From assembly GCF_000524195.1 (NCBI RefSeq), contig NW_020170408.1, positions 556,476-606,742 of the forward strand: a stretch of 50,267 bases of DNA, written 5' to 3'. The translations under genes and the position numbers were made by a program. Source of the DNA: Echinococcus granulosus. Taxonomy: Eukaryota; Platyhelminthes; Cestoda; Cyclophyllidea; Taeniidae. The notes under the pieces were generated by a model. It was not told the DNA's origin, searched no databases, and saw only the letters and a list, made by a program, of their open reading frames with translations. Shown here one piece after another: positions 36,658 to 47,766 of this stretch (positions are counted from its first letter, which is position 1; every line of letters starts with the position of its first letter).

Positions 36658-36890
36658 ATGTGCGGAATCTGCGCTGAAAATTCCTTACTCCCTTATATGT
36701 TCCCTTCTCGTCATTTTTTTGGCTGTTCGGTTACCAGTTGTGTTGCCTCATTCTACATCCTCTCGATGCCTTTCCCTGCCTGTATTTCAATCCTGAAGAT
36801 ACGTCGAGATCACCACCTCGTGATTTTTAGGCTGCGCCTTATTTGGGCCAAGAAGGATGTCCACATGACGTCAGCAGAAGTGAGATGCTG
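36658..36890 (+). pseudogene. small hydrophobic membrane protein, family copy 2, frameshifted
   Basis: The second half reads FYILSMPFPACIS then RLIWAKKDVHM, matching the family blocks YIFLxPFAAC and LPLxWSKK. The first half matches the family only in a different frame, where codons around 36690-36740 give SLLVIFLAV, similar to FLLVVFVAW of the copy at 38541. A frameshift therefore separates the two halves. In addition the AWP, PPLE and LDQ motifs are changed. I read it as a decayed copy. A programmed shift is less likely because many conserved residues are also lost. Confidence 0.6.
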
Positions 36891-36930
36891 CTGTCTATTT
36901 TACGGAATTGATAGTAAAATGGAGGCTATT

Positions 36931-38416
36931 TAAATCCACTTTGTTGTCGTTGAATGTGTCTCTGTAAAAATAATTTTTGTTCTTAAGTATGCTGATTTGA
37001 GGAGGAAAAGTCTGCCTTTTAGTCACCAAAGTGAACAGAGTTGATTCCGTTCTTGTTTAAGTACACCTTTAAAATGTCGGACACTGCAAAACCCACTGGA
37101 ATCATGCAAATCTTTTGGCAACCTAGCTTTTAGAAAATGTCGGCGGCTTTTCAGACCTTTTATGCGGCTAATGCTAAATAGTCCTCTTCATTGTGGGCAT
37201 GGCTTGATTTTGCTTCAGGGTCGATCCTGGGCGCTCTAGAAGATTAGGTTCGTCATCTTTTCACACTAAAATGGCAAATATCCAAATAGATTTTTGGTAT
37301 GTAAACACATTTTAAGGGATAGATATGCATCAGCCCATCATCACAAAAATCCAGTACTATCAAATGGACAGGATTGACAGGACTTGAGATGAAGTACCTG
37401 ACCCATTGAATAGAATGCGGCTCCAGAGTTGCAGAGAATGTGGCTTGGGGGAGAAGTTGCAGCTTACCGTAGAAGAAGAGATTATTAAGAACCCATATAT
37501 ATGTATAACATTGGCTATGCCAAACAATCCTCTCTGTACTTCACACTTTTGTGAACGTGACAAGGGTATGGTTCCTTTGAGTGTGTGATAGTATGCGGGA
37601 GGGACTGCAGACGCTAATTCTCGTTACGAAAAGACCACTAACTAAAATTAAAGAGTACTTAGCAATGCGATCTATACGTCCCTCCATCCTCCATCCACTT
37701 CGCAACCGTTTATCCATCCATCCACCCATCCATTTGCTCATTTATCTGTCTACCCGTCCATCCATCTAAATGATGCAACTTGAACTCATATGGGAAAAAG
37801 TGACCATCCATAACCTAGAGAACTAGTGAACCCGTGAGAACCTTGTCCTACCCAAAATCTCGCACCGTGCACTGGAATTAGTAATTGTAAAATGACTTTT
37901 TATATCACTTTTGGATTGTAGTGATGAGGGTTGGGAGAAGGGAGGAAGGAGGTACTACCACCACTTCGCCCTCATTCTCCCCATAGTACTGCTCCAGCCT
38001 CAATGCGATAAAAGTTACGTTTACATCTATATTGTGCTTCATTGAACTGGTTTCCAGATCGTAAACACGACTGTCCTGACTTAAGATGAGTCTTCCCCTT
38101 TGCAAGGTTGTAGCATCTCCTTTTGATATTTTTATCTCGGTAGATTTCGATACACCTTATGACCGGAAGTTCAACTTATCCTCCCCTTTGTTCGTGAGAT
38201 ACTCTACTACTTTGCTCTATGCGCACAGAAGACATTTTCAGAGAAGTTATTCAAGGTCGCTTTTGTTTCTACTACCTGGTGGACTTTGTAGAAGGCAGGA
38301 AGTGCTTTACAATTAGTTTTTTTTTGACTAAATTGTCCTTTTAGTGGTAGTGCAAGCACCTGCACTCCAATTCGGCTAATTCATTTGCACCGCCATAAAC
38401 ATCGCATGACTGTGCT
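36931..38416. other. spacer between family copies 2 and 3
   Basis: No gene is recognised. It contains the CCAT-type repeat tract at 37676-37768. Confidence 0.45.
37676..37768. repeat. degenerate CCAT tetranucleotide tract
   Basis: Repeated CCATCCATCC and CATC units occur with interruptions, in opposite orientation to the GGAT tract near 33.9 kb. Confidence 0.7.
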
Positions 38417-38509
38417 GGCCAATCAGGTAGCGGCACTGTGGCCAACAACACTGGAGCCTCGTCTTGCGACGCGAGAACCAATAAAAAGTGCTACTGTGTT
38501 GCATAAATA
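38417..38509 (+). promoter_or_regulatory. paired CCAAT boxes and TATA-like element of family copy 3
   Basis: GGCCAATCAG (CCAAT at 38419-38423) and ACCAAT (38478-38482) are 59 bases apart and 122 and 63 bases before the ATG. A GTGGCCAAC near-match lies between them. CATAAATA at 38502-38509 is a TATA-like element. Confidence 0.6.
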
Positions 38510-38540
38510 CCGATAAGATCCAGTGGAGGGTTTCCAAAAG

Positions 38541-38780
38541 ATGGCGGATATGTGTCCCGGACTCCTATATTCCATCGTCTGGTTCCTTCTCGTCGTTTTC
38601 GTTGCATGGCCGATCGCTGGATTCCTAGGCTGTATCTACATCTTCCTGCTGCCTTTTGCAGCTTGTGTACCGCCACTGGAAGATTTTCTTGACCAACTCT
38701 TCATATTTGTCAAATTGCCGCTTATATGGTCCAAAAAGGGAGTTGCAATGAAGTCACTAACTGACTGCAGCCTCGATTAA
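38541..38780 (+). CDS. small hydrophobic membrane protein, family copy 3, 79 residues
   Basis: This is a single exon from MADMCPG to TAA. The start is fixed by alignment with copy 1 (MTKICPG), and the frame is open 18 bases further upstream without an ATG. Blocks in order are the hydrophobic segment with WFLLVVFVAWP, then YIFLLPFAAC, PPLE, FLDQL, KLPLIWSKKGVAM and an acidic end. It has the same length as copy 1, with about 50 of 79 residues identical. Most differences are exchanges among Ile, Leu, Val and Phe, as expected for membrane segments under selection. No cleavable signal peptide is obvious. The upstream region has the paired CCAAT plan. Function is unknown. Confidence 0.78.
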   Translation: MADMCPGLLYSIVWFLLVVFVAWPIAGFLGCIYIFLLPFAACVPPLEDFLDQLFIFVKLPLIWSKKGVAMKSLTDCSLD

Positions 38781-40385
38781 ATGTGAGAAAGTAAAACCTT
38801 CCCTTATTTACTTTTGTTTGCTTTGACTCTTAACCTTCATCTGCCCCTACCCCACTACACCCCACCCCGCCTAATTATTTCTAACCTCCCCTTTACCCCT
38901 TAATCACTTTGAGTGATAATAGGGCATTATGTGTATTTTTAAATGGCCAACTTGTCACTCCTTACCTAAACCGATATTACTTTCTTCTCCCCACTGGCTC
39001 ATTTCTTGGCTCACTCGCCACTGTTCGCTGTGGGGCTGGAAAAGACACGTAATAAGGCTTTAGTTCTTCTGCCGCAACTAACTGGTCCGTGACTGCTTGC
39101 TTGAGGTAGGAGGTATTTCATTACGAGTGCTCCACAATCGCACCACTGCAGGCGCATTATTTACCACGAACGTAAAGCATTAACAGCAATAGGTAGTTGT
39201 CAGTAAATGTCAAGGTGCCGTTGGTGATTTGCCCCATAGAAAAAAATCTCATGGTGCCCTTACCAACCTTAACTTACCCACACATTTAACATAATGGCTA
39301 ATCTTAATTCTGAGGGCAGAAATTTAATGCAAGTAGGTAAATTAGCTTTCTTTCGAGCCTGCATCCGTAAGCAGAGGTAGATTTGAAAATCAGTGGCTGT
39401 GGGGCCCGCTTGAAGGCGCGCTCATACGATCACGAAAAGCAGTCATGCCACTTTAGTTTACAAAGTACAATGCAACCAAAGACGCTGAGGCACGAAGAGG
39501 CGGTGATGCAATCACCTGAAATACACACCTGGTGGCGAGAGTGAAGCTGTGAACCCACCACCGGCTCTGAGTGGCGATGCCGCTCCGCTGCAGATTGAGA
39601 TGTGAAGGGCAGACACATCGATTGTCTTACTTAGACAAAGAGGCACATTTTGCTCTGGCAGCTTACAATCTACTGGCACTACAATTACTGTTGTCAGTAT
39701 GTCTACAGAATTTTTTCTGCATTCAAAATTTTCAGCTTTTTACTTCTTTAGGGCTAATGGCTCTTCTAACACTACTTATGGGCTGTGAACCCATCCTGTA
39801 GAGTCGGAACATAGGCATGTCTTCAGTGGAGCTAGTGCCGTTTACCCCAAGAAAATGGTAAAATACATGATTTTTGCGGGATAGCACGAAAGTCACTTGA
39901 CGTAAATAGGCGTAGTGGGAGCCGCATGTAGACTTAACCTTCGTGCTGCCTTGGAAGGGGAAAAAAGTTTGGGATGACAACTCGTAAAAAAACATCAAAA
40001 TATTAAAAAAGAAGGGGGTCTAGAAACCCTACCTCGGTATCTAAAAAAATTGACAAAATACTGATGGTTTTAAATAGTTAATGCAAAATTATCCATTACT
40101 TTCATTAATATTTTTCGTACAACTTGTTCTTAGAATCCACTGATTTTTTAAAAATGTAACCCGTTGCTAGAGCAGGACGGTCGGTAACTCCACTCGTGCT
40201 TTAAAGGGTGCGTATGTGTTGTCGCGAAAAATTGCTTCACTATTCTTAATTTACGGCTTAAGAAGGGATGGATAAACGCTATTTGGCCTTCATTTTGGAA
40301 TCATATTGCAAACACCCTCAAGCTCCACTACTGCGCTTTGAGAAGCAACAAGATTAACAGCCTTTAATCCAGAATTTTTAATAAA
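38781..40385. other. spacer, pyrimidine-rich at its start, no gene
   Basis: The first 150 bases are C- and T-rich with many CCCC and CCAC runs and are probably 3' untranslated sequence of copy 3. Nothing else is recognised. Confidence 0.45.
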
Positions 40386-40928
40386 TCACAGGAGATTCAT
40401 GTTTAAAGGGTCAATCAACAGCAGGAGCTTTAAGAATTCATTCACATTCGACTGGAGAATATACGTGGGACGGATGATATCGCAGAAGAGGGGGACAGAA
40501 CACCCGTAGCTCTTGGGATGCGGAGCCATAACAACTGCAGCCATGTGACATGGATGGGCGAATTTAGGGCACCTCACAAAAATTTTATCGCATTGATGCA
40601 TAAAGCTGGCACTGCTATGAGGCGAGATTATATGATCGCCTCGCCCCACAGCGTGGTAAAATTTGCCATGGCAACAAAGACAATGACGATTTGATCTACG
40701 GGGTATGCCGTAACTTGTGTATTCAGAGCAGGTTGTAGGGATAATTGAGGGCGAGAAAAGAGGCAGGGAGTCCAAAATCAGTTGCATGTAGATCGTCCTT
40801 TGCCACTTACCTGCCGAGCGACGTGGATGTCTGCGGTCTAAAAAAGGAAACATTGTGTTGTTTAGTCGGTAGTCTAATGAAAAAATGTTTTGCTTGTCTT
40901 GCCTAAAATAAAAAAAGATGGAATGCAT
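40386..40928 (-). CDS. 180-codon open frame, Cys/His-containing, product unknown
   Basis: This is the longest open frame in the gene-poor half. It has a Cys- and His-containing middle (HCLCCHGKFYH, then HQC, RC, PCH) that matches no zinc-binding or cystine-knot pattern I know. Within it, 40811-40837 is a 27-base segment bounded on the minus strand by a strong acceptor (T-run then TAG) and a GTAAGT donor, which would read as a micro-exon. The long frame and the micro-exon reading exclude each other. Chance openness is possible. Confidence 0.2.
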   Translation of the reverse strand: MHSIFFYFRQDKQNIFSLDYRLNNTMFPFLDRRHPRRSAGKWQRTIYMQLILDSLPLFSPSIIPTTCSEYTSYGIPRRSNRHCLCCHGKFYHAVGRGDHIISPHSSASFMHQCDKIFVRCPKFAHPCHMAAVVMAPHPKSYGCSVPLFCDIIRPTYILQSNVNEFLKLLLLIDPLNMNLL

Positions 40929-43900
40929 TGAACCGATTCTTAAAAGTTATTGATTGGAATTCTAGGTTGTATTGACTTAGGTGTCTACTGATATCCAATT
41001 TCAGCCACCAGCTAGATCAGAGAAATATTCTTCCTACTAGAAAGTAGCAGGAAAATGAGTTTTGCTGTCACGAAATGAGAGGTGTTAAAGCTCTTTAATA
41101 CCCAGTTGTGCGGACTTTACGATCTTCGCCAACTTGGTAGATCAGTATGTAAGCTGTGAAAATTTAACGGTAGCATGACCTGTCACCTGACCTCTTGCAT
41201 ATAAATCAACGCGTGACCTGCACTCCAGTCTTCTGTTGGACTTTGTAAATAACTTTCTTTCTTTCTGACCACTCGGACATTTTGCTAATGGGGTACTCAG
41301 CAGAATAGCAAGCATTTCCTCTGCGCCAGTGATATTTTTGGCCCTTTGCTCACGCCCAAATCACTGACCAAGTGTGCAGCTGGAAGATTGACATATGGAG
41401 CGTTATGGATGGACCGTTCCACGTGCATCACGCAAAATTGCTGATGATGAATGACAGTACACTTTAAAGTAAAAAAGGAAGTCTGACTTGAAAAAATTGC
41501 TTCTTTTCATCACCTTCTACACTCCACTGCTGCCTGGCCAACTGGCCGAAACCTAATCGGCTGATAAAGAGTCTAGAATGGCATCACTTGTTCTCGCATT
41601 TCTCTTGGACAGTTCCAAGAGGGTCGCCTTCAAAAGGCACCAGCATGGCGAAAAACGACATTAAGGTCTCCGCTAAGGTTGGCGCGTCCTTTCTGTTTTA
41701 CTAAAGTCTGACAATTTGTAGAAGAACTCAAGGTAGTTGATCATTTGATAGGATTCGCCAAACACTACCACCGTTGCAGAGCCCACTGCCTTCTCAGACG
41801 CCGTAATAAAACCTATCAGTTTGGCGGTGAGTTTGTTCTCACATTAAAAATTGGCTACCAAAGCAGAAGTACACATCACCTTGCCGATGATCCCGCATTT
41901 TTAGAACGTACACTTAAACACATGTCATGCCCCTCCTCCGCCCCACATACCCATCAATCAAGTAAAGCCCACTTCGCAATTTGGCGCTTGAAGGGAGAGT
42001 ATCACATCTTGATTCATCCACCCGCCTTGGCCACCACGGAAAATTTCAAATGCGGGAAAATCTAAATAAATCGCTGTGTTTTATAATCTGGTGGTGACGT
42101 ATGCTGGGTACCAGACAAATCAAGAGGCAAAGACCCCGACACTCATATCTGAGTTGGTGGAACTACGTGAGAGCTCAAGCCAGACGATTAGATGACTATC
42201 GGAAGCTAGAGGAGATTCTCCTCTCGTGCATTTACAGCACTTTGTTTGGTACTGACAACAAAATGATTTGAAACCCACCCACAGGTAGTGTCAGCCAGTC
42301 GGAGCAAATAGACGAGGGCGGATGAGAGTCAACATCTGGAACTTCTGAAATGTCCGTAAAAGGAGAATGGAAAACCAAACTTCTAAAAAGTCAAATGAAG
42401 CAGGACTTTGGGGGGAGGGGGAGGAGGGAAACACCTAGCACGATGGCAAAGAGGTATGACAGCCTTTTGAGGAGCACACTTTGCCTCCATGCTTGACATC
42501 ATATCATGTAAATTGTTGCCTTTGGCATGGTTTTTACAAAAGAGATGTGAGCGAAGTCGTGTATGATGTAGATGATGGCGATGCAATGCAAATTTACTTA
42601 CAATTCTTTATAACCAATAACTCATCTACCTTCTTTCCGTCTTATTCAAATTTCAGTAATAGCCCAAAACGTGGAGTGTAGAGGGTCAAATGGTGCTGCC
42701 TTGGTACTTTTTGACCGCAGTTAAATGGAATCGATGCTTATTCCTTGACCTCACGGTGTCAAATCTACCCCTCAATCGATGGAATCCACGTCACTGCGAC
42801 ATTCGTGGTGGTGGAGGTGATTAAGCAGTTGGCAATGCGTCAGTGCTTTTGGTCCTTACCCTTGATCCAAATCGTATGGCTGATCCCGTGACTTCATATC
42901 GCGCAGCTTCAGTTAAGTGAACGCGCCTACTGATTTCTCTCAGTAACATCGTGCCACATTGAACAGTCAACACAAATACTATTCGAGACAAGCTACTAGT
43001 ATCTGTGTTATCGCACTCTTCCAGGGCAGTATGGAAATCACTCAAGAGGTATGGAGATGGACTTGTTGTTGTCATTCAGAAGGATGCAAATCGATCAATT
43101 CCTCTCCCTCCCTCTCCTCGGTCACGAGGTATCATCCATCTTGTCCATTTGTGAATTCAAGCGCTTATGTATTACAACCATCCAGGCCATCGCACCCATG
43201 ATTCCACTTCATAACCTATCATGAGTTGCCACTGCTTTACCATGGCCTTGTGGTATCACCATCACACTCCACCGGCTTATCTACTTACTTATTTCTCCTG
43301 TTAGCCTTTCATTCATGTCATTTCGGCGGCATGACAGGCTTTTATTTCAGGTTTGCAGATTCCTTAATATAACCGACTTGTAAACATCCGGGGAAAATCG
43401 CACTTTAAAGACCTCCCTAATTCCGACACCGAATAGATCCGCCCTCAAAATGATCACTCACTCCGGAAGAATAAAAGGAGTTCTGCCTTCTGGGGTGGAG
43501 TGAACTATTCCACTTATTTCTCTCCGACGCCGTTTATTTCAAAACAGTTAGCTTAAAGCAGCTCTGGGCTGGGAAATTAAAATGTGAAGAACCGGGGAGA
43601 CATGAGGAGACATTGGTGCAAACTAAGCCACCAGGCGAGTGAACGTCTTTGTCAGCTACTCACAAACAGACAGACACAAGACCTTAAAACAATCCTAGTG
43701 TGCCTCACTTCTTTCACGCGCCTCATCAGAAACGTGAGCACATAATGAATGCAAGTTGTTTCTTGCCTGATCGACGCACCCACTGACTCGTGATGTGGTG
43801 TGGTGTGAGGTAGTTTGGTCTCAGGACCCATGGACCTTGTTCGAAGTAACTGAATAACCACCTCTACCCATCTCTCAGTGGGACTTTCGCGCACAAGTTA

Positions 43901-46082
43901 CAACTCCATTTAGTAACTGTCTAACAACTGAGGAGTAGGCGATGCAGGATTATCCGTCAGTCTCAAGGCACATAACATTAGAATCACCTCCTTCAAACCT
44001 TTTTAGATGGTACGCACTGCCAACCTCAAATCACATCAACCCACTTTAAGCAACGATTTAAAATGAGGTGAACTCCTCAGCAGGGTCAGAATACAAACGA
44101 CTCGCCAGTAATGCTATAAGTGGGCAAACTTTCGCATGCACATCAGTTCCATCCTTAAATTCAAAAATATTTACCAGTAACAAATATGATAAGTGAAAAA
44201 TGACTGGCAAGGATATTCCACTCTCTTCGCTCCCTTTACCTCATGTACTATCAAAGACAAGTTTCCACCAACTCAACAATTCCAATAAAATTTTTTGCCA
44301 TACACGACACCCGAATCTCGCCAGTTCCTCGAGCAAATCGGCAAAGTGTTAATCCTTCTCTCTCACACATTTTATCTACCTCAATTGGCGGACCTCACCG
44401 ATAAGAAGCAGTTTTGTGCCCTTCACAACAAGCCAACGACAACCTATATTCATGCTTTCATTTGCCTCCCGTGCAAGTTACTCGCGTACCGCTGATCCAA
44501 GAACCACACAGCACTGTCAGCACTACAAATGGTCAAATTCTACGTAAAGCCTCCACAGAACAGGAAACCTATCCTTATTGATTTAATTATCGAAACCACA
44601 GATTTTAGTAACAGTAATACGCAGCCTTACGATTCCTTCTTTCGAGTCTGCACAGAAACAAACAACAGCCGCATGACATCAACTCATCATATGTTTTGGA
44701 CTTCAACTTCACATCTGTTGAATCATGTGAGGAAGACGCAAAAATAAACTTGTAATTAAAAAAGAGTTCGAACAACTTTTTGGTTCACGTATTTCCACCA
44801 GTGTGCATTGCACGACTATACTTAAGCGTAAAAAGTCAAGTCTGAAGACTGTTGGTGAAATAACCAACACTTGCTATTGGGTAGGCTAGCAAAGCGTCCA
44901 TGTGCATTTAAGGTGATTGTTCGACAATCAAATTTGTACACAGCTGCGCAAATTAAAAACAAGTATGCCTCCTTCTTCAGAGTTCCCACAAGCATTTCGT
45001 CCATCCCCATATACCTTCAACATATGCACGCAATATTTGTAGGAGTGGTCAAGGTGTAGTCAAGGTCGTCACCACCCTTACCATCAATCCCTTCATAAGA
45101 ACTTTCACCAAAAAGCTGTGAGCGTCATCTCTAGATTTTGACAAAAAAATTTCAGTAGTTGTTGCAAATTTTTCTGTGCTGTTAACAAAACATTTTCAGG
45201 TCTCCTTTTAACTAGCAATTAATAGTCACAAAGCAATAAGTTAAGTCAAATTGTTCATTTAGAGATATTGATTCTGATATATAGTGGTTTTCGTAAAAAT
45301 TTCTGACGTATGCGTGATCTGTTGTATGTTTTAACATTATATCAAATCACTTACAAAATTCAATCCCCTTCGTTTTAGGTTTCGTAACATCATCCAGCAG
45401 CGGTAGTCAACAAATCTACATGTTGAATACAATACCATTCATTCGTTCTATATATTCCCTTACATCGGAATTTATGTTTAATATATAAACTGTGAGGTGG
45501 AAGTGCTACTGCTGAAGAATAGACGCTGAACCAAAACAGATGCTTTCCTCTTGCCGAGGGACACTTTGTCTTAACTTGAAGGCATATAATTAAATGCAAA
45601 CTGTTAAACCACTTTTAAAAAGTCAAATTCCTTTTTTTAATTTTTTTAGCTCTTGCATGTTAGAGGAAGTTATCGGTAGCTTACGGAGTTGGTGTTCTTA
45701 TGAAACTGCAGTAGACGGAACCACAATAAACAATTGAAACCGTAAAAGTTGTGTAAAGTGCAGTGGATTTGTTACGTAGAAATCCTTTACTGGTAATTTA
45801 AGAAACTTTTTTGTCTGGGCATTTCCATCAATGAAGAACATTTTTCAAAACTTATTAAACTAAGCCACAATTTACAAGCAATTTATTATACCCACCACCC
45901 ATGCAGAGGTCATGATCAAACCCCTCTCGCTACCTGATATAGGTCTATTAACTTACTTAAGTAGTCAACTAGAGTACCAAATGTGCATATATATACATCA
46001 TCGAAAACTAGAAGCCACTCTTTTCGTGTATACCACCTGCTTATGAACTTTTAACACACGTCCACAAGCACACTGGCTGATG
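40929..46082. other. gene-poor spacer before family copy 4
   Basis: I recognise no gene in 5 kb. A TATAAAT at 41200-41206 is followed by sequence weakly resembling the family core. The segment at 43698-43797 is duplicated at 46929-47008. Confidence 0.45.
43698..43797. repeat. copy 1 of a diverged dispersed repeat
   Basis: It begins GTGTGCCTCACTTCTTTCAC and ends CACCCACTGACTCGTG. It matches 46929-47008 in the same orientation, with about 20 extra bases in the middle. Matching blocks include CACGCGCCT, GCCTGAT and CACCCACTGACT. Confidence 0.7.
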
Positions 46083-46130
46083 ACTTCTGGCCAATAGATA
46101 GGCCAGAAGTGGTCCTTTCTCTACCAATCA
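46083..46130 (+). promoter_or_regulatory. paired CCAAT boxes, the first in a palindrome, upstream of family copy 4
   Basis: CCAAT occurs at 46091-46095 and at 46124-46128 (ACCAATCA), 33 bases apart, 114 and 81 bases before the ATG. The first box overlaps a perfect 10-base inverted repeat: arm ACTTCTGGCC at 46083-46092 and arm GGCCAGAAGT at 46101-46110, with an 8-base loop. TTTTAAAG at 46157 is a weak TATA-like element. Confidence 0.6.
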
Positions 46131-46204
46131 CCATCAAGTGATTCTAATTCTACTACTTTTAAAGTCGCAAACCGTCACATTCACATTGCACACTATCAAG
46201 GCTC

Positions 46205-46435
46205 ATGGATGGATATAAATTCTGGAGCATAATATACGCGCTCTTCTGCTTCGCCTTGATAATCTTCATTGCCTGGCCTGTATCATTCACACTGGCAGCC
46301 ATCTACATATTGTTTGTTCCGTTTGCCGCCTGCATTCCTCCCCTTGAGGCGTGTCTGGATGATGTTCTAGGCGCACTGAAATTGCCACTCTTCTGGGCCA
46401 AAGAGGCTATCCATGCGGAAGGTTTCTGTAACTAA
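46205..46435 (+). CDS. small hydrophobic membrane protein, family copy 4, 76 residues
   Basis: This is a single exon from MDGYKFWS to TAA. It is more diverged than copies 1 and 3 but keeps the ordered blocks AWP, AIYILFVPFAACIPPLE, LDD, KLPLFWAKE and a short tail. It lacks the CPG after the start and ends at GFCN without the DCxL ending of the other two. The hydrophobic segment runs from about residue 6 to 36. Family membership is clear from the PFAAC-PPLE-KLPL spacing, which is identical in the three intact copies. Function is unknown. Confidence 0.72.
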   Translation: MDGYKFWSIIYALFCFALIIFIAWPVSFTLAAIYILFVPFAACIPPLEACLDDVLGALKLPLFWAKEAIHAEGFCN

Positions 46436-46484
46436 CAGGACCCACTCTCTCCACCATTTACCGAGCAACAACACCATCAGTAGT

Positions 46485-46490
46485 AATAAA
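46485..46490 (+). terminator. polyadenylation signal (AATAAA) of family copy 4
   Basis: AATAAA lies 49 bases after the stop codon of the 76-residue frame. The short distance supports a compact, intronless transcript. Confidence 0.6.
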
Positions 46491-46928
46491 GGGTCAATAA
46501 GGCATTTTCATGCTTCTTGTTTGCTTCTTTTTCTTAACCCGAACCTTATGGCATAACTGCGGTCATTGCGGCATTTCTAACGCTGTCTGGAAAGGTGTGG
46601 GGTAAAGCTACTTTAAATATCCCAGGAACAAATGTATTTTAAATATTTTTAGCGGTGCATATGTATGACAGTTAAGATTTTTTCCTCTTAATCTGGTATC
46701 ACTTAACTTTAAAATGTGTTCCTCATTTCTACCAAAAAAATTTGCCATAAGCTGAATAGCAGACACACCAAATGAGGATAAACCAAAGCAATCGCTTTGA
46801 GAGAGGATTGGGCAGGGAGAAGTGGGAGATAGTGAGAAGAAGAGAGAGTAATGCAAGTTTAATTACCAGACAAGAGGGCATATCTATCCGCTTTTTACTG
46901 ACGGGTGGACGCAAGTCATGAGGACAAA

Positions 46929-47008
46929 GTGTACCTCACATCTTCCACGCGCCTTACCAGATTAAGCTGTCTGCTGCCTGATAAAACACCCACTGACTTG
47001 TTGTGATG
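46929..47008. repeat. copy 2 of a diverged dispersed repeat
   Basis: It is the same-orientation match to 43698-43797. It starts about 490 bases after the stop of family copy 4. Confidence 0.7.
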
Positions 47009-47669
47009 TAAAGAGCTGTGTTAAGAGTCAGCCTTTGTGTAATGTAGCACGCCAAACAAAGTAAATTAGAACACAATGACAAATAGAATTTGTTGTCTAT
47101 AAAGTAGCCACCCACAATTCGCAACACACTTTCAGGATATGGGGAGCTTTATGCTCAAAATACTAATTTCGTTTTAAGCGTGTGCAGTGTTATGTGGTGC
47201 GATTTGATGTGATGTGTAATTGAAAAAACACGTAATGGCCAACCATCAGCCGGACGATTTGTGAAAGCCTAACAAAACCACATAGATCATGGTTCCAACT
47301 ACTCGATACATGTAAACGCATGTGACAGAAAAGCAAGCCAAGCTCCTGTCTCAGGAGGTGGCGCGAGAATTCAGATAGTCGATGGAACTTATGTAATACG
47401 GTAGTGGTTTATCCCTTGGTATTGGTGAGGCGCCACTTTTGCTACTGCATCCCTTTAAGACAAGTAAGTTGCAGGGAGCAATTCAGCTCCAGGAGACAAG
47501 GCATCTACTGTACTTGTATGGTGCGCGGTGTGTGGTGGAGGGAAGCTTGTGCTTTTGCCAAATACATCACAAGGTGTCGGCACATGATAGTACGCATCCT
47601 ATGGTAATTGCAAAAATGCAATTTTGCCTGTGGGAAATGCAGCAGAACATGCATCGGAGAATGACTTTC

Positions 47670-47734
<65 letters not shown>

Positions 47735-47766
47735 GGCTTTGTGGTAGTAGCAGTAGAAGTAGTAGG
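47670..47766. repeat. CTA trinucleotide tract followed by inverted TAG units
   Basis: About 65 bases (47670-47734) of uninterrupted CTA units are followed, after a short gap, by TAGTAG-type units at about 47744-47766. These are complementary to the tract and could fold with it as a hairpin. Confidence 0.9.

Noticed and set aside
17896..39235. A 16-base identical word (GCCGTTGGTGATTTGC) at about 17.9 and 39.2 kb
   Set aside because: The match does not extend into the flanks, so a repeat family cannot be claimed.
41200..41400. TATAAAT followed by CCCTTTGCTCACGCCC and CAGCTGGAAGATT, faintly like the family core
   Set aside because: No frame gives the family blocks and no CCAAT pair precedes it. 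Similarity is too short to separate from chance.
42959..43201. Open frame where a lost family copy might be expected before the 43.7-kb repeat
   Set aside because: It has no PFAAC, KLPL or hydrophobic segment.
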